A stretch of 64,000 nt of DNA from Candidatus Cloacimonadota bacterium (GTDB taxonomy: Bacteria; Cloacimonadota; Cloacimonadia; Cloacimonadales; Cloacimonadaceae): positions 1 to 64,000 of the forward strand of contig JAAYEF010000016.1 of assembly GCA_012728875.1 (NCBI GenBank), read 5' to 3'. The position numbers were made by a program, and so were the translations under genes. The notes under the pieces are model-generated. The model saw only the letters and a list, made by a program, of their open reading frames with translations, ran no database searches and was not told the origin of the DNA. Below are positions 8,957 through 16,046 of this stretch, piece after piece; within the stretch, counting starts at the first letter, position 1; the number at the start of each line of letters is the position of its first letter.

Positions 8957-9709
8957 ATGCAACGCTTGATCCTGGCTTGTCTGCTGCTGATGGTGCTGCC
9001 TCTGGGCGCACTGTTGCCGATGAATACGGCTTCATCGAACGCCCTGGCGGGAATCACGCTGCTTTCCAAGACCGTGGCAGACCGGCAACACACTCCAGCC
9101 CTGCCTTTTACGGGAATAGCAGTTTCCGCCAACGTGCCTTTTTCGGATGCTCCCTCCACCGCCTTTTCTCTGAATGCCGCGCAAAACTTCAGCTATGTGA
9201 ACCTTGGTTTGGGTGCAACTCACAGCGGGGATTACGATTATAACAGCCAGGATTTTCGTCTGGGGCTCGCGCTCTGTTTGGGCGACTTTGTGGCCGGATA
9301 CACTCAGCACCTCTTTTTGGAGCGCGCGGGCGTGGACCAGAGCCACCAAAGCTGGAACAGCGATCTGGCTTTGGCTTATCGCGGAGACGGATATGGCTAT
9401 GAGGCCAGGGTGATGAACCTTGCCAAAGAGGAGCAGGAACTGCATCTGAATGTGAGCACCAAAATTATCGAAGGAGTGAGAGCCGGTGCAGGCTATGTGT
9501 ATGCCAAACAAGGAGATGGCGGCTACCGCTTTGCCACATCCATCGACCTGGCTGAAAACCTCACCCTGCAAAGCTCCTGGCAGAGCAACCCCTCCCGCTT
9601 TGGAGCCGGACTCAAGTTCAAGCTCAAGGCGTGGGATCTGATGTATTCCATCCGCACCCACAGCGCCTTGAACCTTTCCCACAGCCTCGATCTTGTTTAC
9701 GTTTGGTGA
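8957..9709 (+). CDS. PorV-like outer-membrane protein, function unknown
   Basis: A 250-residue protein with a signal peptide (MQRLILACLLLMVLPLGALL) and beta-strand-rich sequence. The N-terminal part (NTASSNALAGITLLSKTVADRQHTPALPF, split here by description only) and the C-terminal aromatic end LVYVW suggest a small barrel of the PorV/UPF0164 kind. I do not recognise a precise family. AGGA lies seven bases before the ATG. The stop overlaps a GTG start of the next gene (GTGA), implying translational coupling and a joint role at the outer membrane. Confidence 0.65.
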   Translation: MQRLILACLLLMVLPLGALLPMNTASSNALAGITLLSKTVADRQHTPALPFTGIAVSANVPFSDAPSTAFSLNAAQNFSYVNLGLGATHSGDYDYNSQDFRLGLALCLGDFVAGYTQHLFLERAGVDQSHQSWNSDLALAYRGDGYGYEARVMNLAKEEQELHLNVSTKIIEGVRAGAGYVYAKQGDGGYRFATSIDLAENLTLQSSWQSNPSRFGAGLKFKLKAWDLMYSIRTHSALNLSHSLDLVYVW

Positions 9710-11205
9710 AATATCTGGCTTTGGCCTGGCTTTGCCTGTGCCTGACCCCGGTTTTTGCCCAAATCTCTGAGGAACTGCCCGAACTGGAAATCCCTGCCCA
9801 GGCAGAAGAGACTTGGGAACAGCTTTTCAGCGAACTGCGTGAGCAGCCGCTTTCCCTGGCGGGACGTGCCGACCTTTTTTCCAAAAATCCGCAAATCCAT
9901 TTGAACGGACGCTGGCAACTGCCGCGCGCCGAACTTTTGGCTCTCTATAACCGTGATCTGAACAAGGATCTGGATGCCTTTTCCTTCAGGCTGGCGGTGG
10001 GTTCAAACCATTGGGATGCCGTTTTGGGTAACTATCGCCTGCGTTTTGGACGCGGCTTGGCTTTGGGAACTTCGTCCCGCAGCATGCCGGACAGCCTCTT
10101 TTCCTTTCAGAATCCGCTTTCTCCGCGCAACTACGGACTTTTGGGGGCAGGGACGGCATATCGCCACAAAGCCTTGCGTGCCACGGTGTTCGCTTCCATG
10201 CAAAGCCGCGAAGCCAAGCTCGACGCCGAGGGGCGCATCCGCAGCATCCAAAAAAGCCGGGGTGAGGAATTCAGCAGCACCACGGAAAGCATTTTGGGCG
10301 CCGCAGCGGGAATTTCATTGCCGAGCGTCAATGCCGGGATTTTGTGCCAAAGATTGGAATATGATCGGGAATTCGTGAATCCTGAAATGAGCAGAACACA
10401 TTGGATGGCAAGCGCTTACGCAGGATTGAAACTCAAGAGGATCCGCTTGGATGCGGAAACGCTTTTGCAGGATACGCATCCTGCGGCACTTTTGAACTTT
10501 AACTATAAGGCTGCCGGATTCGAACAAAACATCAGCTATGCCCGCAATGGCCTGCAAAACCGGCAGCCCCATGCGCTTACGCCGGCGCTGCTTTCCAAAA
10601 CTACCGATAGCAATGAATGGAATTTTGATTGGGCGTTTGCCCTGCCTTTGAAAAGCAGCCTGAAACTGCGTTATGCCATCAACAACGATGCCGGAGGCAG
10701 CCCGCTTTCGCGCTTCATCGGCAGCCTGACGCATAGCCACAAGCAACGCAAATTCGGCTTCCTCTTTCAATCCTACGACAGCGAGATCATCACCAGAATC
10801 GACTCCAGCTACGTTTCAAGCGAGCCGCGCAACCATCGTTTCCGGCTTTGGGGACGCTATCCGCTTGCCGGAGCATTGGAGCAAAATTTTGACTTTATGT
10901 ATGGCGTGCAGGATAAGAAAAACCATTCACAAAACAGCTTTCGTGCCAAGCTGGGCTTTGCCTATGTGGAAAAGGACTGGGAACTTACCCTGGAATATCT
11001 GAGCTGGCAAAACCTGCATGAAAGCTGGCAAAGCGACGAGTTTGACCCCTGGCTGCAAAGTCTCTGCGCCTCGGAAGACAGGGTTTTGAGCCTGGATCTG
11101 GCTTGGGGACGCGGAGCCTGGAAGCTGGCGGTGAAAGGCACAGCTTCATTTTTGGATGTGAAAAACCGCGGTATCAGCCTGCGCGCCACTTGGAAAAGGA
11201 AGTGA
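9706..11205 (+). CDS. Outer-membrane protein with helical N-terminus, function unknown
   Basis: Start taken at GTG 9706, which overlaps the previous stop as GTGA and begins a signal peptide (KYLALAWLCLCLTPVFAQ). The 499-residue product then has an acidic helical region (LPELEIPAQAEETWEQLF) that resembles the helix-hairpin-helix-like head seen on some Bacteroidetes surface proteins, and a long beta-barrel-like region (FRLAVGSNHWDAVLGNYRLRFGRGLALGT) to the C-terminal LRATWKRK. Role unknown. It converges with the DUF234-type ATPase gene 13 bases further on. Confidence 0.65.
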   Translation: MKYLALAWLCLCLTPVFAQISEELPELEIPAQAEETWEQLFSELREQPLSLAGRADLFSKNPQIHLNGRWQLPRAELLALYNRDLNKDLDAFSFRLAVGSNHWDAVLGNYRLRFGRGLALGTSSRSMPDSLFSFQNPLSPRNYGLLGAGTAYRHKALRATVFASMQSREAKLDAEGRIRSIQKSRGEEFSSTTESILGAAAGISLPSVNAGILCQRLEYDREFVNPEMSRTHWMASAYAGLKLKRIRLDAETLLQDTHPAALLNFNYKAAGFEQNISYARNGLQNRQPHALTPALLSKTTDSNEWNFDWAFALPLKSSLKLRYAINNDAGGSPLSRFIGSLTHSHKQRKFGFLFQSYDSEIITRIDSSYVSSEPRNHRFRLWGRYPLAGALEQNFDFMYGVQDKKNHSQNSFRAKLGFAYVEKDWELTLEYLSWQNLHESWQSDEFDPWLQSLCASEDRVLSLDLAWGRGAWKLAVKGTASFLDVKNRGISLRATWKRK

Positions 11206-11218
11206 GATAGGATGCAAC

Positions 11219-12565
11219 TCACATGATATCAAGCGCTTGGATGCCATCGGCAAAGTGGCTCAAGTCCTGTAGTGACAGATATTGATATTCAAACTGATAA
11301 TCCCGATACATCTCCTTCAATCTGACAGACTTACGAATCAAGTCTTCCCTGCGATGGTTTTTCTTCTGCATTTTAATCTCCGCCAGAACCATGCGTTTTT
11401 CAGCGTCGTTGAGCGCCACCAGATCAATCTCATTTTTAAAACCGCTCTCCCAGTATGAAGCCACTTGGTTGAACTTGCCGCTTTGCATGAAAATATCGGC
11501 ATAAAGTCTTTCCAGCCAATAGCCTGCGAACTGCGGATAGTGCTCTTCATAGCGTTCTTTGAGATATTGAATGTTCGAGCTTTCGATGGCGCTGCGATAG
11601 CGATGGAAAAAAGCAAACCAGAAGGCGAGAAAAGGTTCATTCAGCTTGTATTTAACCGACCTGCTGCCTTTTTTGGCGCCCAGGGGACGAAACTGGGTGA
11701 TGAGATCATAATCGTTTTCCAAGCGTTCCAGATATCCGCCCGTGCTCATTTGCAAAATGGATTCGATCTCCACCCTGGAACTTTTTCCAGAGGCAATCAA
11801 CTCCAATATGGAAAAATAAACCCCGTGCTCCCTGCCAAATTCTTCGATCAACAGGTTTTTTCCCTCTTCCGCAAAGATGGAATATTCTGAAAAGACCTGA
11901 TCGATTGCCGCTTTTTTTTGTAGGGCGCCATTGTCTCGCAGGATTTCCACATAACGGGGTATTCCTCCTGTCAAAATGTAGGCTGAAAGCAGATTTTCAG
12001 CAGAAAAGGCTCCTTCCTCCCTCAGGATTTCGACCACTGTGGCAATGGGAAAAGCCTTCAGTTTCAACAAAATATCGGCTCTGCCATACAGGGGCTGCCC
12101 ATAATCCAAAAAGATGCGGTGCATCATGGAATAGATGGAACCCGAAATGATCAGGTGGAGTTTGCTTTCCTCTTTGCGGCTGTCCCAAAGATTTTGGAGT
12201 TCGGTGTAAAAATGAGGGTTCACCTGCAGAAGTTCTTGAAATTCGTCGATCACCACGATGAGCGGGCGCCTTCTGGACAGATCAAAAAGCAGACGAAAAA
12301 CATCGATCAAGCTGGAATAGGCGCCAAAACTGTCCCCAGGAAACAGTTCTTTGATGTAGCCCATGAATTCGGCGCAGAGGATTTCCTCATTTTTGCGGGA
12401 AACAAAGAAATACAGGCTTTCGTGGTCCGCACAAAATTGACGGATCAGCCTGGTTTTTCCAATCCTGCGCCTTCCGGTGACAACACTGAGGCGAGAGGAA
12501 GTTTCAAGCCTCTGATGCACCTTTTCAAGGGCTTTCAGCTCTGTTTCGCGATCATAGAAACGCAT
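11219..12565 (-). CDS. DUF234-type P-loop ATPase (archaeal ATPase family)
   Basis: 448 residues. Walker A GRRRIGKT (31-38) and Walker B LIVVIDEFQEL define the AAA/STAND-like archaeal ATPase domain; a winged-helix region follows (SSRVEIESILQMSTGGYLERLE) and the C-terminus has a restriction-like DUF234 domain with NEIDLVA and MVLAEIK, the D and ExK of a PD-(D/E)XK fold. Members occur as scattered accessory genes in archaea and anaerobic bacteria; the function is unknown, with defence or mobile-element roles proposed. The ribosome site is weak (GAGG). A nested inverted repeat covers its leader and the first base of the ATG (12565-12601), suggesting autoregulation. Confidence 0.85.
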   Translation of the reverse strand: MRFYDRETELKALEKVHQRLETSSRLSVVTGRRRIGKTRLIRQFCADHESLYFFVSRKNEEILCAEFMGYIKELFPGDSFGAYSSLIDVFRLLFDLSRRRPLIVVIDEFQELLQVNPHFYTELQNLWDSRKEESKLHLIISGSIYSMMHRIFLDYGQPLYGRADILLKLKAFPIATVVEILREEGAFSAENLLSAYILTGGIPRYVEILRDNGALQKKAAIDQVFSEYSIFAEEGKNLLIEEFGREHGVYFSILELIASGKSSRVEIESILQMSTGGYLERLENDYDLITQFRPLGAKKGSRSVKYKLNEPFLAFWFAFFHRYRSAIESSNIQYLKERYEEHYPQFAGYWLERLYADIFMQSGKFNQVASYWESGFKNEIDLVALNDAEKRMVLAEIKMQKKNHRREDLIRKSVRLKEMYRDYQFEYQYLSLQDLSHFADGIQALDIM

Positions 12566-12601
12566 ATTGCAACCTCGGTTACAGTAATCTGGGTTGCAAT
12601 A
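12565..12601. promoter_or_regulatory. Nested inverted repeat at the start of the DUF234 ATPase gene
   Basis: Outer arms TATTGCAACC (12565-12574) and GGTTGCAATA (12592-12601) are a perfect 10-bp dyad. Inside it GGTTACAGTAATC is a second near-perfect dyad. The outer arm includes the A of the minus-strand start codon, so it could be a DNA operator or an RNA hairpin that hides the start. Confidence 0.7.
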
Positions 12602-12760
12602 ATCGTATGCGCTGGATTTATGTCAATGTTTATTTTTGCCAACTTGCTGCGGATAAGCAGTTTGAGCGCCCGCTTTCCTTTTTTGAATCTGGAGCGCCCT
12701 TTTCTATTGACAAAAATGTTGATGCATTCAAAATGGTAAGACCAAACAAAAGGAGATCAA

Positions 12761-14035
12761 ATGCCGAAAAGCAAGCCCGTTTTCCCGGAATTCCTGCCGG
12801 AAGAGGTGTGGAAATGGAAATTGATGGAAGAGCGCTTCGACCATGTTTTGAAGCTGCACGACTATCATGAAGTCCGGCTCCCCATTCTTTTGGATCGGGG
12901 ATTTGTGGAACGCGGGATCAAGGCTTTGATGCAGGGCAGGCAGGGAAAAATGTTGGCGGCGCGCACGGTGAACGTGTGCGGTGAAGAAGATGAGACAAAC
13001 CGTTTCAGCCTGCGCCCTGAAGGCACCATCAGCATCCTGGGTTTGGCGGCCCGGCAGGTGGAAGACAAACGCATTCACCGCTACTACTATCACGGACCCT
13101 TTTTCCGCATGGCAGACGGTCCGCAGAAAACCATACAATTGGGAGTTGAGCTTTTGGGCAGCAACAGTCCCATCAGCGAAAACGAGGTCATCAGCCTGGG
13201 CATCCGGCTGCTCAAAGAACTGGGCTTCAGAGACGTAAGCCTGCGTTTGAACAGCTTTGGCTGCGAGGAATGCCGCCGTAAATATCTGAACGCCGTGCGG
13301 GTGGAACTGAAAAAACACAGCGGTGACTACTGCGACGCCTGCCACGCAGAATTGGCTGCAAACCCATTTTCCCACACCCAATGTGAAGACCCGCGCTGTC
13401 CTCAGGAAGTGCCTGAAGGACTGAACATTCTGAAATATCTTTGCCCTGACTGCCTTGCTGCTTTGGAAAACGTGAAAAAAGTGCAGGCAAATCTTGGTCA
13501 CAGCTACAAAGTTGACCCCCGTCTCACCAAAAACTATGCCTATTACAACGGCACCGTGTTCGACTTTGTGGTTGGCGAAGGTTCAAACCCGCAAACCATC
13601 GGCGGAGGCGGCCGCTATGACCGGCTTTCCGAAAGATTGTTGAAGCTCAGCATCCCCGGCGTGGGCTTTTATCTGGATTTGGACCTGGTTTTCAACATCA
13701 TGGACACGCGCCGGCTGTTTTTCACCTGGGACAACGCTTTTTCAGTGTATGCCTGCGCACTTTCCCCCGGGCTTGAAATGATGCTTTTGCAGATTGCCCA
13801 GGAACTGCATCAAGCTGATATCGTTACAGTTGTGAGCCCGGAAATCCGCAACAGCGATCGCGAGCAGCAGCATGCCAAAGTCCACGATTGCGACCTGATG
13901 CTGGCAATCAGCGAAGAGAGCGTGCGCGAAGGAAAATTGGAGCTGATCAACCTGGCGCGCGGCACACAAACATCCATTCCCCTGAACCGGGTGACCGAAT
14001 CGGTTCAGATATCACGAAAACTACTCAGAAAATAA
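12761..14035 (+). CDS. Divergent histidyl-tRNA synthetase-like protein (HisS or HisZ paralogue)
   Basis: The 424-residue protein has class II aaRS layout of HisRS: motif 2-like HGPFFRMADG..QLGVELLG, the inserted Cys-rich region GCEECRRKY..YCDACHAEL..CEDPRC..CPDC, motif 3 GGGGRYDRL, and a C-terminal anticodon-binding-like domain. However the histidine-specific motif RGLDYY is replaced by KNYAYY (257-262), so the catalytic Arg is a Lys, and the motif 2 loop is short. It may be a divergent HisRS, or a HisZ-like regulator of ATP phosphoribosyltransferase that kept the C-terminal domain. AAAGGAG precedes the ATG. It heads a run with ridA and the cobalamin adenosyltransferase gene. Confidence 0.75.
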   Translation: MPKSKPVFPEFLPEEVWKWKLMEERFDHVLKLHDYHEVRLPILLDRGFVERGIKALMQGRQGKMLAARTVNVCGEEDETNRFSLRPEGTISILGLAARQVEDKRIHRYYYHGPFFRMADGPQKTIQLGVELLGSNSPISENEVISLGIRLLKELGFRDVSLRLNSFGCEECRRKYLNAVRVELKKHSGDYCDACHAELAANPFSHTQCEDPRCPQEVPEGLNILKYLCPDCLAALENVKKVQANLGHSYKVDPRLTKNYAYYNGTVFDFVVGEGSNPQTIGGGGRYDRLSERLLKLSIPGVGFYLDLDLVFNIMDTRRLFFTWDNAFSVYACALSPGLEMMLLQIAQELHQADIVTVVSPEIRNSDREQQHAKVHDCDLMLAISEESVREGKLELINLARGTQTSIPLNRVTESVQISRKLLRK

Positions 14036-14044
14036 GGAGCGAAC

Positions 14045-14416
14045 ATGCAATCCATCAACACCCACAGAGCCCCGGCTGCCATCGGACCCTACTCTCAAGC
14101 CGTGATGATGAACAACGCCCTTTTCATTTCCGGACAGCTGGGCATAGACCCAAATTCCGGGCAGATGCCCGAAGGTTTTGAAGCGCAGGCACAGATTGTG
14201 CTTGCAAACCTGAAAGCCATTTTGGAAGCCGCCGGCATGAGTTTTGCCCACGTGGTGAAAGTGACTGTCTTTTTGAAGGATATGGACAATTTTGCCCTGC
14301 TGAACGAGCTTTATTCCCGCACTTTCAGCTCACCCTACCCCGCCCGCGAAGCCATCGAAGTGGCTCGCCTGCCCAAAGACGGACTGATCGAGATTTCCGT
14401 CATCGCGATGAAATGA
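14045..14416 (+). CDS. ridA: RidA family 2-iminobutanoate/2-iminopropanoate deaminase
   Basis: A 123-residue trimeric hydrolase that removes reactive enamine/imine products of PLP enzymes. Seen in sequence: GPYSQAV near the N-terminus, SGQLGIDP, the helix LKAILEAAGMSFAHVVKVTVFL and the key Arg101 in PAREAIEVARLP with Glu116, all RidA hallmarks. It has AAGGAG upstream and overlaps the following cobalamin adenosyltransferase by ATGA. Confidence 0.93.
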   Translation: MQSINTHRAPAAIGPYSQAVMMNNALFISGQLGIDPNSGQMPEGFEAQAQIVLANLKAILEAAGMSFAHVVKVTVFLKDMDNFALLNELYSRTFSSPYPAREAIEVARLPKDGLIEISVIAMK

Positions 14417-14955
14417 GTATCAGCACAAAAACCGGGGACCGCGGCCAAACCTCGCTTTTCAGCGGCGAAAGAGTTTGGAAGAACGAACTTCGTGTGCAGG
14501 CTTATGGCGCCTTGGACGAACTGGACGCCTGGCTGGGAGACGCACGGCACATTGTGGAAGACCCATCCTTGAAGGAGCTTTTGGCTCAAGCCCAGCAAAA
14601 GCTGTATCTTGCAATGGGCGAACTGGCAAACACCGGGGAAACCCTGGCTCAAGCCATTGCCGCAGAGGATGTTGAAGCCATCACCGCTCAGATCGAAGCC
14701 TTGGAAAAAGAGACGCCGCTGAAGGGCTTGGTGTTGCCGGGGTCGCTGCCCCAGTCTGCGCGTTTGGATATTTGCAGAACTGTGGCGCGCAGGGCGGAGC
14801 GCGAAATCGTTGCCCTGGCAAGGGAAACTCAGGTTTCAACACATATTTTGCAATATGTGAACAGGCTTTCAGACCTGCTTTTCATCATGGCAAGGGTTTT
14901 GGAGGCCCGCGCAGGGGCGATCCGCTATGCGGATTCCCAAAAATTGAATAAATAA
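14413..14955 (+). CDS. Cob(I)alamin adenosyltransferase, PduO type
   Basis: Transfers the adenosyl group of ATP to cob(I)alamin to make coenzyme B12. The 180-residue sequence has the PduO/MMAB motifs [20 protein letters not shown] (ATP P-loop), [16 protein letters not shown] and [12 protein letters not shown]. Coenzyme B12 is needed for methylmalonyl-CoA mutase, which would fit the carboxyltransferase gene at the right end of the window; the link is inference. Starts in an ATGA overlap with ridA. Confidence 0.95.
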   Translation: MSISTKTGDRGQTSLFSGERVWKNELRVQAYGALDELDAWLGDARHIVEDPSLKELLAQAQQKLYLAMGELANTGETLAQAIAAEDVEAITAQIEALEKETPLKGLVLPGSLPQSARLDICRTVARRAEREIVALARETQVSTHILQYVNRLSDLLFIMARVLEARAGAIRYADSQKLNK

Positions 14956-14977
14956 AATACCACACAAGGAGTTTAAC

Positions 14978-15724
14978 ATGTATAAGATAGTATTGCTGCG
15001 CCACGGCGAAAGCACTTGGAACAAAGAAAACCTCTTCACCGGCTGGACCGACGTGGATCTTTCCGAGCAAGGCAGGATCGAGGCCAAAAGCGCCGGCATC
15101 CGCCTGAAGGAAGCGGGCTTTGTGTTCGATGAATGCTGGACTTCCGTGCTGAAGCGCGCCATCCGCACACTCTGGATGGCTTTGGACGAAATGGACATGA
15201 TGTATTTGCCCATCAACCACGATTGGCGCCTGAACGAGCGTCACTATGGCGCCCTGCAGGGACTCAACAAAGCTGAAACCGCCGCCAAATATGGTGATGA
15301 ACAGGTTTTGCTTTGGCGCCGCAGCTTCGACGTTCCGCCTCCATCCTTGGAACAATCCGACCCGCGCTGGCCAGGACACGATCCCCGCTATGCCGGGCTG
15401 GATCCCAAAAAGCTGCCTTTGGCGGAATCCTTGAAAGACACGGTCAAGCGCGCCCTTCCCTTCTGGGACGAAGTGGTGTTGCCGCGTTTGGTGGCAGGAC
15501 GCAGGATGATCGTTTCCGCGCATGGAAACAGCCTCCGCGCAATCGTGAAAACCCTTGATGGCATCAGCGATGCCGACATCGTGAGCCTGAACATTCCCAC
15601 CGGAATTCCGCTGGTGTATGAATTCAACACTGATCTCAGTGTGAACAAGCGCTACTACCTTGCCGATGAGGATGAACTTGCCAAGGCTCAAACCGCTGTC
15701 AAAAATCAAGGCAAGGCAAAATAG
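14978..15724 (+). CDS. gpmA: 2,3-bisphosphoglycerate-dependent phosphoglycerate mutase
   Basis: Interconverts 3- and 2-phosphoglycerate in glycolysis. 248 residues with the histidine-phosphatase signature [10 protein letters not shown] (His9 phosphorylated), [13 protein letters not shown], the catalytic Glu in [14 protein letters not shown], and the second His in SAHGNSLRA. The C-terminal segment is full length. An AAGGAG site precedes the ATG; the gene lies 22 bases after the cobalamin adenosyltransferase. Confidence 0.97.
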   Translation: MYKIVLLRHGESTWNKENLFTGWTDVDLSEQGRIEAKSAGIRLKEAGFVFDECWTSVLKRAIRTLWMALDEMDMMYLPINHDWRLNERHYGALQGLNKAETAAKYGDEQVLLWRRSFDVPPPSLEQSDPRWPGHDPRYAGLDPKKLPLAESLKDTVKRALPFWDEVVLPRLVAGRRMIVSAHGNSLRAIVKTLDGISDADIVSLNIPTGIPLVYEFNTDLSVNKRYYLADEDELAKAQTAVKNQGKAK

Positions 15725-15793
15725 CAAATTTCTCTTGACGTTTCCGCCTCATGCAGGAAACTTGTATAAAATACAGCCAGATAGGAGCAAATC

Positions 15794-15964
15794 ATGGCAG
15801 TTAAGATCGATATAGAAGTCTGCATCGGTTGCGGTGCCTGCGTGGACGTGTGCCCCGTTGGTGCGCTTTCCATGCAAGATGACAAAGCCGTTTGCGACGA
15901 AGACGCCTGCATCGATTGCGGCGCCTGCATCGCCGTTTGTCCCACCCAGGCCATCTCTGAATAA
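15794..15964 (+). CDS. Small 2[4Fe-4S] ferredoxin
   Basis: A 56-residue clostridial-type ferredoxin. ATG at 15794 has AGGAG about seven bases upstream. Two typical cluster motifs are visible: CIGCGACVDVCP and CIDCGACIAVCP, separated by a short acidic stretch. It should carry electrons for anaerobic oxidoreductases. A terminator follows at 15989, and AT-rich TATAAAAT lies about 25 bases before the gene, so it is probably transcribed alone. Confidence 0.95.
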   Translation: MAVKIDIEVCIGCGACVDVCPVGALSMQDDKAVCDEDACIDCGACIAVCPTQAISE

Positions 15965-15988
15965 GCCGGACGGACACGAGATTCAATC

Positions 15989-16024
15989 AGCGGAAGAGGG
16001 TGTTTCCTTTTCCGCTTTTTTTTT
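15989..16024 (+). terminator. Terminator of the ferredoxin gene
   Basis: AGCGGAA (15989-15995) pairs with TTCCGCT (16010-16016), followed by a run of T residues to 16024. Confidence 0.85.
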
Positions 16025-16046
16025 ACTTTGGCAAACTGGAGGAAAA

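Noticed and set aside
15834-16046. 71-codon extension of the beta-helix gene into the ferredoxin region
   Set aside because: It overlaps the ferredoxin gene in another frame and crosses its terminator; the GGAGG-ATG at 16047 starts the signal peptide.
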